Source: Gnetum montanum (Eukaryota > Streptophyta > Gnetopsida > Gnetales > Gnetaceae). Taken from it: 42,048 nucleotides of DNA. Of this stretch, positions 19,518 to 30,557 are shown piece by piece (within the stretch, counting starts at the first letter, position 1; each line of letters begins with the position of its first letter). A program made the translations under genes and the position numbers. The notes below the pieces were generated by a model. It had not been told where the DNA came from and did not search any database. It saw only the letters and a program-made list of their open reading frames with translations. The stretch lies in contig MNCI01005181.1 of NCBI GenBank assembly GCA_015680685.1, positions 480,645 through 522,692 on the forward strand. The letters run 5' to 3'.

Positions 19518-19592
19518 GTCATTATAGTATAGTGGTGAGTATTCTTGCCTGTCACATAGGTGACCCAGGTTCGATCCCTGGCAACGGTGCCA
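19518..19592 (+). tRNA. tRNA-Asp(GTC) sequence with 3' CCA at the E2 PBS (reverse-transcribed primer)
   Basis: The 72-nt body has anticodon GTC at 19551-19553 (tRNA positions 34-36) in loop CTGTCAC. The T arm is CCAGG-TTCGATC-CCTGG and the D-region is TAGTATAGTGG. The discriminator G is at 19589 and CCA at 19590-19592. Relative to the plant nuclear tRNA-Asp I remember, differences are mainly transitions. The acceptor and anticodon stems have mismatches, while the T stem keeps pairing through a paired change. One spacer base (19593) separates it from the LTR. On the minus strand its 3' 18 nt are exactly the element's PBS, so the rest of the tRNA is extra. Encoded CCA argues for copying from mature tRNA rather than from a nuclear tRNA gene. 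A-box and B-box promoter motifs are intact. Confidence 0.85.
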
Positions 19593-19593
19593 A

Positions 19594-19908
19594 TGATGAG
19601 TGGCGAGATACCCCTACACTCAACCATATGAATACGAGCGTTTTCATGTGCGATTCAGTCGAACTCTATAGATGGACTAGTTGTGGCACCTAGATAGTTA
19701 TCCTTAGGTCACAGTTTGCTATCTTCCCACCTAGACTAGTATTAGCTTTGTCACGTATGGCTTAGTACAAAGTGAGGTGTATGATTATCATGACTATGAG
19801 GTGTAATAGATGCTCAACGTAGTTAGGCTATGATATCACAGCAACTGGGATATCATGACTGTGATATCCTAGTAGTGATATCACAACCAAAAAATTCATG
19901 ACTCATCA
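19594..19908 (-). mobile_element. E2 5' LTR, internally deleted
   Basis: The U5 end (19594 to about 19788) is followed by about 40 nt without clear counterpart, then the GATATC part of U3 and the outer end ATGACTCATCA at 19908. Compared with the 913-bp 3' LTR, about 600 bp are missing, including the TATA box and most of R. This LTR could not have driven transcription, so the deletion came after insertion or arose in the same aberrant copying. Confidence 0.8.
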
Positions 19909-19913
19909 GATCC
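19909..19913. repeat. Target-site duplication GATCC, right copy (E2 in E1)
   Basis: Matches 1455-1459 exactly and lies directly after the E2 end. Confidence 0.9.
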
Positions 19914-20570
19914 CTCCAGAGATAGATTATTTTTCCCGTGTATGCCCGCAGTGTCGTGAATGTAATTGTACAACATCCTTTATTCGAGTGTGACTTACTT
20001 GGACATGCACATGACCAGCAATAAAGATCAAGATTAGTTCATCATTGCAGCATTCACTTTGTTTATTTATTTATTTAATTGTTATTTACTACTTTTCTAA
20101 TTATTCTATCTCTCACCCTTATCTCCTAGAACATGGAATGAGTACGACTTGATTACGAGCATTTAAGTGTGATTACTTGGTAACCTAGTGGCGTACCTAG
20201 GATCTGCGCTTGGTAATCCCAGTGGTAGTCATGCACAAAGTCCAAGATATGTACAGATAATCAAGGAATGAATGCTCATCACACTTAGGCTAGATTAGAT
20301 TCTCTTACCCTTTCTCCTAGCTTAGGTTAGTTAATATTATCTTCCATTGTCTTTAGGAATAGCATTAGATTAGAACACATCATACACCTCACTCTAGACT
20401 AAACCATACGTGAAAAATATATTACTAGTCTAGGTGGGAAGACAATGAATTGTGACCTAAGGTTAACTATCTAGGTGCCACAACTAGTCCGTCTGTAGAG
20501 TTCAACTAGATCACGTGTGAGAACGCTCGTATTCATATGGTTGAGTGTAGGGGTATATCGTCACTCATCA
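19914..20570 (+). mobile_element. E1 3' LTR, right piece (R and U5)
   Basis: It continues the LTR broken at 1459, starting CTCCAGAGATAG, through an ATTT microsatellite (20055-20080) to the terminal GTCACTCATCA at 20570. The next five bases are TTTTC, not a PBS, as expected for the outside of a 3' LTR. Confidence 0.85.
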
Positions 20571-21302
20571 TTTTCAATCCTTAAGCAAGCCTCTAAATCT
20601 TCTTCACAGCCTGATGTTACCATAGCTGCACCCATCGTCTTTGTCATGCTCCTAGTCATGCCACCTCCTACTACTTTCTCAACCATATCCTATCCTTCGA
20701 GCTTCCCTCCTTACAACCCCTAACCCAACCTATCATCCATCCGGACCATGCCACCATTTCCAACACCCATTTCACCTCCACCAACTCACTTAGCACCCTA
20801 CAATCTCCCACTCATTTTCGTCCCTTAATAAAGTGTGTTTATTAAATCAAAAAGTATCTCAACCTACTTTTATTCATGATTTTCATAATCTTATTTATTA
20901 TTTAATTTATATTTTAATTAGATAAGTAAAATATCTAGGGTAACATAAGTTGGGAATAAGGATTTGCCCAACCTTCACTTGGATAACTAGATATAAGTTG
21001 TGCTTTGTGTGATCCTAGTTAGGACTGGTGATTGGTGGTTGGAAGATCTTTAATTCACCTGTTGGCATTATCTTAGAAAATGAGGTATGTGTTGATAAAA
21101 TAATATCTAATACTTATATATATATTGTTCTCACATATATTTTATTTACAAAATAAGCAAGAGAACATTAGGATATACAACTTCAAGCCCAAATGAAAAA
21201 TCAAATTATTGGAGCATATGAGCATAAAAGAAGGATTAGAGCTAGAAAAAGATAGTGAACATGGACTCATTTGAGGAAAAATGAAAACTAAGGAGGATAG
21301 AT
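20571..21302. other. Flank between E1 and the E4 LTR
   Basis: Positions 20580-20820 are rich in C and T and read as a proline- and serine-rich open stretch (20517-20723 plus), which could be a very old gag tail or chance. From 20830 the sequence is AT-rich. The last bases, ACTAAGGAGGATAGA, look like a polypurine tract in front of the next LTR. No gene is recognised. Confidence 0.4.
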
Positions 21303-24300
21303 TGTAATGTCCCCCTTCCCAAATGATGTTGCTGCATAACAAAGATGAAGCCTTTTCATAACAAGTATTATCATTATCATAACAAGATCCAAAAAGAGAG
21401 ATGCAATTAAGACCTAAAAGGAATTGTGGTAATAACATATGTATGTCTTGAGATGATATTTTGGGATTATACCCAAGCATTAGAGGTTGTATCAACATGG
21501 AGTTGTGAAGCTGGTAAAGGTGAGTAACAGGTGTTGGGTGAAGTGGAACAGGAAGAGGACTAGCCATCCCTTCTAGTTGGTGATATGCCTAACCATGTGG
21601 TAGTGCTAGATTGCCTCTTAGGGATAGATGTTAGAGGAAGAAAATCCCAAGGAATACTCTTAAAGCATGATCCAAATACACTATTTTGGATCAATAAAGC
21701 ATTCTTCTCTTTTTTTCTCTACATCTTCCCTAGTATTTTCTTTACATTTAATGTTGAATGCTATATATATTTGACATTTTCTATGCTATGTTCTCATGCA
21801 TAATATCTAATATAATGTATATTTGATGTTTGCCATGACATCCAGAAATGAGATGTCATACATGTAGTATAATGTGCTCACATGTAGAACATTGTAGAAA
21901 AATTTGATATTCATCTTTAATGTTATATGTATTGCATGGTTGGTATATTTGTTCTTCATAAGGAATTTTAAGCCATTTACCTCTTTCATCTTAAATCCCA
22001 TTCATGCTTCAATAATTATGCATTACAAATGATGATTCATTATAGCAGATAAATAGTTTTCTTTTAAATTAAAGCTTTCCCTAATTCTATTCAATTATAA
22101 GTATTTTTATCTACATTTTCTCAAACTTTTTGAAATACAAATTGTTTTACTAAGTTGAAAACTTGATTAGGATCAAAATAAAGAATGTATTCTGGAATAT
22201 TTCTTTTATTAAGACATATATTTTTAACATCCCTATCTTAGATATACCTTAACCTTTGGTACAGTTGTGATTTGCATCCTTGATATCTTGTGTTAGATCT
22301 TATGTCTTATACTTTATTAGCATTTTTTTTTCTTTTGTTGATGATGCTCATATTATTTGAGCTATGTGCCTTGTTATTTCATTATTTGATGACTCATTTT
22401 TTTAATATTTTAAATTACTTTTTTAAATTTTTAAATTTTTAGCTTATGTTTTAAAGGATCTCATGATAGTACCTTGGTCAATTATGTTTGGACCTTAAAT
22501 CTTTTATTAGTTTGGGCCTAGATATAGCTACTAGCTAACTCTCAAAGGGATACCTATTAGACCAATGCTAGGTACAAGCTAATGTTATAGTATTATTTTC
22601 ATTTTAATTTTAGAATTATATTATATTATACTTTTTATTTTTAGTTTCTCATTATATTATCCTTTTTTCCCAACCATGCGATACCCTTATGACACTAAAT
22701 ACCTAACAATAATTTTATGATAGATCATCCATTGATTTATGAATATTTAGGATATATAATGAGAGAGGAAGACCCTCTCAATTTGGAGTAGAGCTAGATC
22801 TAGATCTGTGCTATCATCTAGGACCCTGGAAAGAGCTTAGTTTGATATATTGTTTTACATTTTGTATAGATCCTATAATTAACCATTAGTTTTACCTATG
22901 ATTGAGATCCTATTTGGGATATCACAACCACACAAAGGTTTCTTACTATAGTTTTATCATTTTAATTAGGAAAATTTGGTACTTTGCTTTGATTTATGAG
23001 TTTTTGATATCTTTTTTTGTGCATAATTATTTAATCAATCTCTATTTATTTAGCAACTATATGATGGAATACTCAGTATTTATATCTAATTATTTTATTC
23101 ATATTTTCTAATATCTAGCATTTTTTGATATTTATTTTTATGCATGGAATGATAAAAATTGTTTTCACCTTATTTTGGCTTTATTTCTGTTCCACAAAAT
23201 ATTTTAGTCATAGAACCAAGTTTTTGAGACATAATTCATGTTTTCAATCCCCCAACATGATATCAAATAAAGATGATCTAGAAGACAAATTTTCTCCACT
23301 CACTGGCTTGGATTCTAAGGTATCCTTCCCCATCCATCATGACCCCATTAGAAGGTCATTATGAATGATAATTTCATCTTTAAATCCAATACAAAAAATG
23401 AAGTAACTTTTGTAAAGTGATCATCAATCTCTGAGTAATAGAAAATTACAAAAATGATGAAAAAAATAGCTTCTAGGACTTTTCAGAATGCCTAAAAGAT
23501 GGAAAATAACAACTAATAACATTTTTAGAATATTATAAGCAAAGAGAAATCTTTATGAGCTTAAATTATTTTTTTTACTTTTTCTATATTTTTTAGTCAA
23601 ACCTAGGATCTATATTTTTAGCTTTTTTCATTTTTGGCCATCTTAGAACTCCATTTGAGAATACCTTTAATGGATTTACATCATTCATTTGGTTTTGGAT
23701 ATGATTTGGATACGTATCCTTTTTGCCTAAGGATTTTTTATTATGTTATATATATATTTGGTATTTTATAACTATTTGGCTTTGGATTTGGGTTAGAAAT
23801 ATCTATATGGATTATCTATCTTGGTAATGTAATATTTATTTTCTTGTACTTATGTGAATAATATTTCTTGGTAAGGAGCCAAATACTTATTTGGGTTATC
23901 TTTCTTTGTAAGTATCATTTTTTTAGCTTTTCTTTTGTTTTTTTTTAGGATTTATAACTTGTAGTAAATCCTTTATTATTATTTTCTTTTGAATATTTGA
24001 TTTGGTTATTATTTATTATTTGATCTATACATGTTTATATTTTTTATGCTAACTCTTTGCTTGTAGCTACTCCTTGTGCGTGAATGTTTAGCTACCTCAT
24101 ACCTAAAACAAAAACCCATAGGGAGTATTTTTGTAGCTCATCTTGCTACTAATATTAATGTCTCTTATATTTTTGTACTATTGAAGTAATTCAATTAGTG
24201 ATGAGAAAGAGAAGTTAGATGAAGTAGCTAATGCTTAGATTCTTATTTGATGCATTTTTTATTTAGCCATAAAGTTACCAATTTTCTATTATTTTTCTTC

Positions 24301-24668
24301 CAAGTGGTAATACTCAATTGGGATTTTTTTACTATGTAATTTTCATGTTTGGGTATAAGGATTTGTATTGTTATTTTCTTGTCTTTGGTGTAGGCCTAAC
24401 TTGGTTACAAATTTTATGTTAGTAGTATTGGTTATTTTTTAGCTATTGTTATTAAGTCACTTTGCTATCATTAGAGCCAAATGCCTTTTAAAATATTTAT
24501 CATATTATGTAATTTATATATTTTAATTCCACTGTATTTTTTGCTAACCTGTTAATGTTATTTTTGAATTAGGAAATAGGGCTATAAATTATTTTTATTA
24601 GTGGACAAGTTAGGTTTCATATGCATGAGGCTATTGTCATAATTTTATAATGTTTTTATGTTTTTGGT
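21303..24668 (+). mobile_element. E4 LTR, left piece (interrupted by E3)
   Basis: It starts TGTAATGTCCC. The other end at 35179 is GGGTGTTACA, giving inverted ends typical of many plant Ty3/gypsy LTRs. E3 splits it with a TTGGT duplication. Joined, it would be about 3.5 kb, long but within the range known for plant elements. The sequence is very AT-rich and has no coding content I recognise; a 141-codon minus frame (21142-21567) crosses its left edge and is not conserved-looking. The LTR reading rests on its two ends and the PBS after it, not on a second LTR. Confidence 0.5.
24664..24668. repeat. Target-site duplication TTGGT, left copy (E3)
   Basis: TTGGT directly precedes the E3 end at 24669 and recurs at 35001-35005. 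Confidence 0.88.
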
Positions 24669-24867
24669 TGATGAGAGGTGAGGTACCCCTACACTGAACC
24701 ATACAAATATGAGCATTACATGCATGATCCAGTCAAACTCCGTAGATGGACTAGTTGTGGCATCTAGATAGATAGCCTTAGGTCGCAGTTTGCTGTCTTC
24801 CCACTTGGACTAGTATTATCTTTGTCATGTATGGTTTAGTCCATAGTGAGGTGTATGATATGGTTTT

Positions 24868-26530
24868 TGTACTGACCTAAATTGTCAGTGTAAGGATGGA
24901 AGGAAAATAAACACCGAAAGATTGTCAGGTAGATACAACTGACCTCACCTTCACCTCGAGGGCAAGATGGAAAAGTAAACAAAGGCAGAGTGCCTTGGAT
25001 GGTCTGCACAAAAATCAACCAAGGACTTCCACGAGCATAAACTATGGCTTGCGCTGGGGTTATTGTAACTGATATTTTAAAATGTGAAACAACATGTACA
25101 AAATGTAAACTTAAATTGGTATCATAATCAAAACGTAAACAAAACATGAACTAAATGTAAAACAGAGTAAACAGTATAATGGCTAGCAAAATGAGTTGTA
25201 TTGTATTGCATAGAAAAGATGTGCACTGGTCAAAGCATAGCTGCACTTGTAGATGGTAGGTCAAGCCCCAAGCCTTAGGGTGATGTGATGTGATGTTTTT
25301 TAGAAGTGCTTGGATGCTATTAGTCAAAGTGTGCTGAGTGCCCAAGGATTGCTAGTCTGAGTTTCCTAAGTCGTTTAACTCAAAAATTGCCAACCCCATT
25401 TATGTGAATTGATAAGGTATTTATAGGGCTGGGCTGTACTCGGGTGTGGAATTCAAGAATGAAATCAATGGCTGGGAGATGAGATGAAGGTGGATCAAGT
25501 GACATGTGTCCAATAGACAGCTATATGTGAGTTGGATGTGTGTGGGAAAGCTACATTTTGGACTAGGTGCATTGTATCTTACAATGTGTGGCTTACTCAA
25601 GCCCATAAAAGCACATACAATTTAGACTGTGAGGGCCTAACAAGCCCCACAAGTGAAAATTTACAATGGAATGCCAATGTACAACAAGAGAAATTGACTC
25701 TAGCTCGCTTGAAGCATTTGGATCTCCAAATCGATGGCTGCAGGATGTGAGGTGTCTTCACCTAACAACAACTTCCATCACGAGGTGACTTTGTCATAGC
25801 ATGACCTTAGTGTGCGCATGCTACACTCATGCTGTACTCATTCTGCACTCACACTGCAACATGTCCTCAGTGTGACCTCAGTATGAGTGACTTGAAAGTG
25901 ATGCATTTCACTCAAGATTTTGATTTTTGGAGGATAGGTCACATTACACTCACGCTACAGTGTGACCACAGCATGACCTGAAAAAAAAAGCTTGCAATTT
26001 TCTTTGAATTCTAGAGGCTGAAGTTTGAAGTTGTTAACAATGAATCTTGATGATAACTTACACTTTGAAAACTTAATCATTTTGACTTGGTTTTGAGCTC
26101 TCTAAGTTGGTCATGCTGCACTCACGCTACAATGTGACCTCAGCATGAGTGACAGCGTGAGCGAAGAAGTTTATATCTTTTGATGTTGAAATTTGAATCT
26201 TTAAATGCTGAAGCTTGGAATTATTGATGCTAAACTTGAGGCTAATTTACTCCTTTGAAATCAAGTCATTTTGGCTTAGTTTGGAGGCTTCAAGGGTTGG
26301 TCACAATGGACTCATGTTGTAGCGTGACCACAACCTATGTGAAAAATTTGCAAGCTAGTGTGTGTGTTCAAGCCAGCATGAGTGTGAAAAATGTGCCAAT
26401 TTCTAGCATGAGTGACTAAGGCAAGCGAGTGTGAGTTGCATGCCTTAGTCAAATTTTTTCCTTCTGGATGTTTGAAAGGGCTTGAGTAGTTCTCATTTCA
26501 AAGTATTAGGCTGAAATTATTGGTGTTTCA
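24868..26530 (-). mobile_element. Solo LTR of a third family inside E3's 3' LTR
   Basis: It has TG...CA ends: TGTACTGACC on the left, GGTGTTTCA on the right. The uninterrupted target in E3's 5' LTR reads GTGGTTTCTAATC. Here the left flank is GTTTT and the right flank ATTTC, each one transition away from a shared GTTTC, so a 5-bp TSD is well supported. A TATAAATA-type box on the minus strand near 25414-25422 fits a U3/R layout. No internal region, PBS or PPT accompanies it. Confidence 0.7.
25790..26430. repeat. Degenerate direct repeats in the solo LTR
   Basis: Blocks like CACGCTACAGTGTGACC followed by CAGCATGA recur at about 25840, 25950, 26115 and 26300, and the longer unit around TTTGAATTCTAGAGGCTGAAG (26003) recurs about 188 bp later (26192). 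These are diverged tandem units of a U3-type region. Confidence 0.55.
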
Positions 26531-27069
26531 ATTTCTAATCTAATGCTACTCCTGAAGGGAATGGAAAGTAATATTCACTAATCTAGGAGAGAGAGGCTGA
26601 GAGAATATAAACTAGCCTATGTGTGATGAACATCAATTCCTTGATTATCCATACACATCTTGGACTTCATGCACAACTACCACTGGGATTACCAAGCATA
26701 GATCCTAGGTACGCTACTGGGTTACCAAGTAGTCATACTTAAATGCTTGTAATCAAGTCGTACTCATTCCGTGTTTAACAGGAGTTTAAGGGTTAGAAGA
26801 GATTAACTAGGAAAGTAGTAAATAAAGTAATAAATAATAATTAAAAGATTAAACTAAGTGAATACTACAATGATGAAGTAATCTCGATCTTTATTGCTGG
26901 TCATGTGCGTGTCCAAGTACGCCACACTCGAATAAAGGATTTCATACAATTACATTCACCACACTACGAGCATACACTGAGAGGAAAAGGATTTAGAGAA
27001 AGAAATTAAAACACTTAAAATAAAACTAACTTACTTCCTCCTTACTTGATAACTGATTTGTCTACCTCT

Positions 27070-27077
27070 TATTTATA
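27070..27077 (-). promoter_or_regulatory. TATA box of E3 3' LTR
   Basis: TATAAATA on the minus strand, matching its position in the other LTRs of the family. Confidence 0.65.
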
Positions 27078-27141
27078 GATGAGGAGACAGGTTGTGATAT
27101 TGTGTATGAGATATTGCGGTCCCCTAAATGACGACTCATCA

Positions 27142-27150
27142 TACCCCCAC
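27142..27150 (-). other. Polypurine tract of E3
   Basis: GTGGGGGTA on the minus strand, abutting the 3' LTR exactly as in E1 and E2. Confidence 0.7.
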
Positions 27151-27302
27151 GACTGAATGAAAACTCGTCCTTGAGTTACAGTAATTACATAGTGGATAGG
27201 TATGGGATTATTAGATGGTGAAAATGGGGTTATGCCATAGTGTGGAATGAAAAAAAATACATAACAGAAAGAATGTGCTACAATTACAAAATTTTGCGGA
27301 AC

Positions 27303-30090
27303 TCATGTAGTTCCTGGTGGCGATGGCTCCTCCATTGGTGCTTTCCCTTTTTCTTGTGCTCTAGGTTTTGAGACTTGATGGTGCTGGGGTATGGCCTGGA
27401 GCTTCTCCTCTTCAGTACAAGGGTCTTGTACCATCCATGCTAATGTTCCAATGTTTGATGGAGTTAGCACTTCCCACAGACAAGGTAGTTGCAAAAACAT
27501 TTGATTAACCTTAACATACCAAGCCATGAATACCCATTGTTCCTCTTCGTAGGCTTTGGCTTTGTCTCTGTAGTCTTGAAAATCCACAAGCCATAGATCC
27601 AAATTTTTTGTGATACATTTTTGTCCTTGGTAGCTTGCCTTCACCACCTCAAGTTTAGAATTTGCAATCTCTAATTTCTCCAATAACTTCTTGTGTTCCG
27701 CAAATTCTGCTTCGTATTTGGCAAAGGTGGTGGCTACCTATTGCTCAAGCTCTATTCTTGGGCACCATGCTATTAACATGGCAAGGTTGGAATATCACAA
27801 GTTTTCCAACTTCATGTATTCTATCAAATCTTGAATCTGTAAGTCCCGATTCTTAACTTCCGCTTGGTGGGCAAAGGCATATGTGTCCAATATGGCCTGC
27901 TAGTTAGTGTGTTGAGCACTGATAGCATTGATGTGGGCCTTGGCCTTATGGATCTCCTTCTCAAGGTTCTGCTTGTACATTCCCACCTAATCTTGGAAGT
28001 GCTCCTTTAGCTTTTCATGCTGTTTAGTCTTATTTTGCTACGCGCTTATTTCAATGGCTATCTTTTGATGGACTGCGCATACCTCCTGCATTGAGAGTAT
28101 TCGGTTCTCCCTAGCTAAATGAATTATGTCTTGGTTGACCTAGATGAATTGTTCTTGTAGTTGATGAAAATGTTCTTTGAGAACATTCTTTTGCTTTTCC
28201 ATAGTGTTCAACCAAAGGTTGTCGACAACAAGTTGTTTATTTTCCTCCTGTAAGGCGTTAAGTGCTTTGAGATGCACATGAGTTTGCGCCTGTGCTACGG
28301 AGGCATCCCAAACAGCCTTCTCTTTTTCTCTAGTGACCTTTTTATTCTCCAACAATAGCTTGGTTAGTTGCCCAGTTCTGAAATTATCTAGTTAGTTTGT
28401 GGGAACAAATTGCAAAGGGTCCTATTGTGCTACTTGTAGGGTCATGAGTTGCTCTTGTAATTTCTACACCTCTGCTTCAACATGCTCAGCCTTTACTTTT
28501 GTTTAGACCAACTTCTCCTTCATGGAAATGAGGTCTAACTGAATTTCCATAACATCCTAGGGGATGTCAAATAGGGACATCATTACTTGTCTTATTTTTA
28601 GCAACTGATCAAGTGCATCCTCATGTTCTGCAGGAGTCATTGAGGTTTTGACCAAAGTTTGAGCATCCTGTGCTCTTGTGAGATCTACCGGTGGCACAAC
28701 AAGTACATTGAATGATTCTTTGATATGATCTACGACCACTTCTGTAGCTCCCATGGCATTCTGGTGTTGCATGAACACCATAGTGGCCCCTTCACCAGTT
28801 TCTAATTGCACCTAGAAAGATGCTGTGTTTCCTGAGATCTATTGTTACCAAGTGCTTTCCCCTCCTTCTATATGAATCGACATGTCACCCCTTGTGTGGT
28901 CTAAAGAAACCATGGGCCATATGATCATCAATGATGTGAAAGAGATTTGCATTATCATGACTTCCCCAACTGATTGTCCCAACGATGGCCCTAAGATGGA
29001 TCATCGACAATCTATAGTCTTGCAGCGGTTATGGTTGATCCTAGCCCGTGCTAGGCCCTGCTTCCTGTTGTTGGCTGAGTCATCTGCTTAGAGGTTGGTT
29101 GGGTCTTGCAAGTTGAGTTGTAGTTGGTTCAGTTGTCTATTCTTCTTCTTTTTCTGGTCCCAGCATCTCACCAGTAATTTTCCTTATGGATGGTGGCTTT
29201 AACAGTTCTACATATGAAGCATTTTTGACTTTTCGGAGGACATCATTGGTGTACCCTCGAATACCAACACATCAGCAAAGCTTCCTGATAAGACAAGGGA
29301 AGGGCAATGCCATCTTCCCTATCCTCCATTCCTCGAACCACCTCTAGATCTCCGTTAAGTATAGATGGGGTAGGTTAGCATTAACCTTTCCCATCATCAC
29401 TGCACATTCTCTTGCCACATACGTTGATATTCTTTTTAAGCCCTTCATGGGGAAGAGGTGATATGTTTCAATTTTGAAGTAGATCCTCTCTTCCATTGTC
29501 AACTCTCCAAATGTCTTATCTCTGCCATATGCTCTTTCCAACCAGTCCCATCGCACCTCAGGGTTTGAACGGGTGGATAACTAAGCAACTTTGGGCCCTA
29601 AATTCATAAAGTTTAATGCTTCGAAAATGGCTTGTGCAGAGAAATTGACTGTCACACCACAAATATTGATGGTGGTGCCTTGCTCCCTATTGTGCTAGAA
29701 TTGGTATGTCTCCCCTAGGTACCAGGCACCACTTTCAGAGAGGATAGGCCATAAGGGAGATCCTTTGAGCTAATCCCTAACAGCTTCAGAAGCGAACTCT
29801 ACAAAAGGTTTAAAGTTTAACTCCACAATCATTGCAGTGAATGTGGACCTTTCATGGATGGCCTGAACACAATCTTGGGGCAATGTGAGATGTTGTCCTT
29901 ATTCAGGCATTACAGCAGCTCCTCCTTCTACTTGCCCAAATTGTATGGTAGGAGGATCCTCTTGATGGATACTAAACGATTGTTCCTCCTATTCTACATA
30001 TTGTCCGGTAGGGACTTGTCTTCCACCTCTCCTAGGTCGTTTGCTTCCACCTTGAGTAGGACCTTCTTGTTGTCCATGTTTCAAGGCCAT
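27303..30090 (-). pseudogene. E3 ORF2: plant-transposon-protein-like with coiled coils
   Basis: This is the longest ORF2 copy (about 2.8 kb) with several stops and shifts. It starts MALKHGQQEGPTQGG, then a basic RPRRGGRQ and acidic VEQEEQSFSIHQED region. SESGAWYLGETYQF and CGVTVNFSAQAIFEALNF follow, then RWDWLERAYGRDKTFGELTM and IETYHLFPMKGLKRIS with VARECAVMMGKVNANLPHL. This N-terminal half resembles the 'putative plant transposon protein' domain (PF20167). The C-terminal half is rich in E, K, Q and L with heptad-like spacing (28140-28500, 27303-27683), probably long coiled coils, ending PSPPGTT. The position between gag or pol and the 3' LTR parallels the extra ORF of Athila-type elements. 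A TGATTGCAG splice-acceptor context precedes the ATG. Its function is unknown. Confidence 0.7.
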
Positions 30091-30557
30091 CTGCAATCAC
30101 ATGGGTTCAAGCATTAGTAATGTTATTTTTGAAGTTAGGTTATACCTTATGGCTTATCTTAATTAATTAATTTGTTTTATCTCCATGTGATATTGCCTAA
30201 AAGATTATAATAATGAGTCCGTTTTACTTAGGTGGTTGCCAAGTTTAATTTCCTAGTGTACCTAAAGGGATTAAATTTTTTTCAGCATAATTTTTCTAAA
30301 TGTTATAGCTAACTACCCTAGATAATGTCCTTTGGGAAATGATAAATTCCAAAAAAGTTAGGTGCTATATGGCAGGTGTCCCTCCCCCATGACTAAGTTG
30401 AACACTCTGGGTTCAAGTAGGTTCAAATGGAATGTGAATCGGAGTACCAGCGAGTAAGATATAGTTCGAAAAGCTAGGGTCTCTCAATTGCAAGTTGTAG
30501 AGAAAAAGTTTGAAAACTCCCCCACATGAATTGTGAAAATGAAGTTAAGTGTTGTGA

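Larger units (their letters stand above)
1460..19908 (-). mobile_element. E2: non-autonomous Ty3/gypsy element nested in E1's LTR
   Basis: On the minus strand the order is 5' LTR (19594-19908), tRNA-Asp/PBS (19518-19592), a 3' gag piece (19248-19517), non-coding internal DNA with an N gap, a 14.5-kb foreign insert (3341-17873), ORF2 (2555-3131), PPT (2373-2381) and 3' LTR (1460-2372). The outer ends are TGATGAGT...ACTCATCA and are flanked by a perfect 5-bp GATCC duplication, so the outline is secure. Without the insert the element would be about 3.9 kb, gap included. It has no pol. The 5' end is badly rearranged: the leader and most of gag are missing and the 5' LTR has lost its centre. Confidence 0.88.
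24669..27141 (-). mobile_element. E3 3' LTR (interrupted by a solo LTR)
   Basis: Native sequence is 24669-24867 and 26536-27141, about 805 bp. The ends are TGATGAGA and GACTCATCA. In minus sense it has a reduced GATATC cluster (27088-27115, mostly decayed to GATATT), TATAAATA at 27077-27070 and the U5 end at 24669. Confidence 0.85.

Noticed and set aside
19346-19627. 93-codon minus-strand gene
   Set aside because: It is the read-through of LTR, tRNA and gag remnants; the first 36 or so residues are translated tRNA and LTR.
20517-20723. Gag fragment continuing from the E1 LTR
   Set aside because: The sequence after 20570 is the outside of a 3' LTR; the proline- and serine-rich reading is low complexity and not convincingly gag.
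21142-21567. 141-codon minus-strand ORF
   Set aside because: It spans the E4 LTR boundary, lies in AT-rich DNA and shows no known domain.
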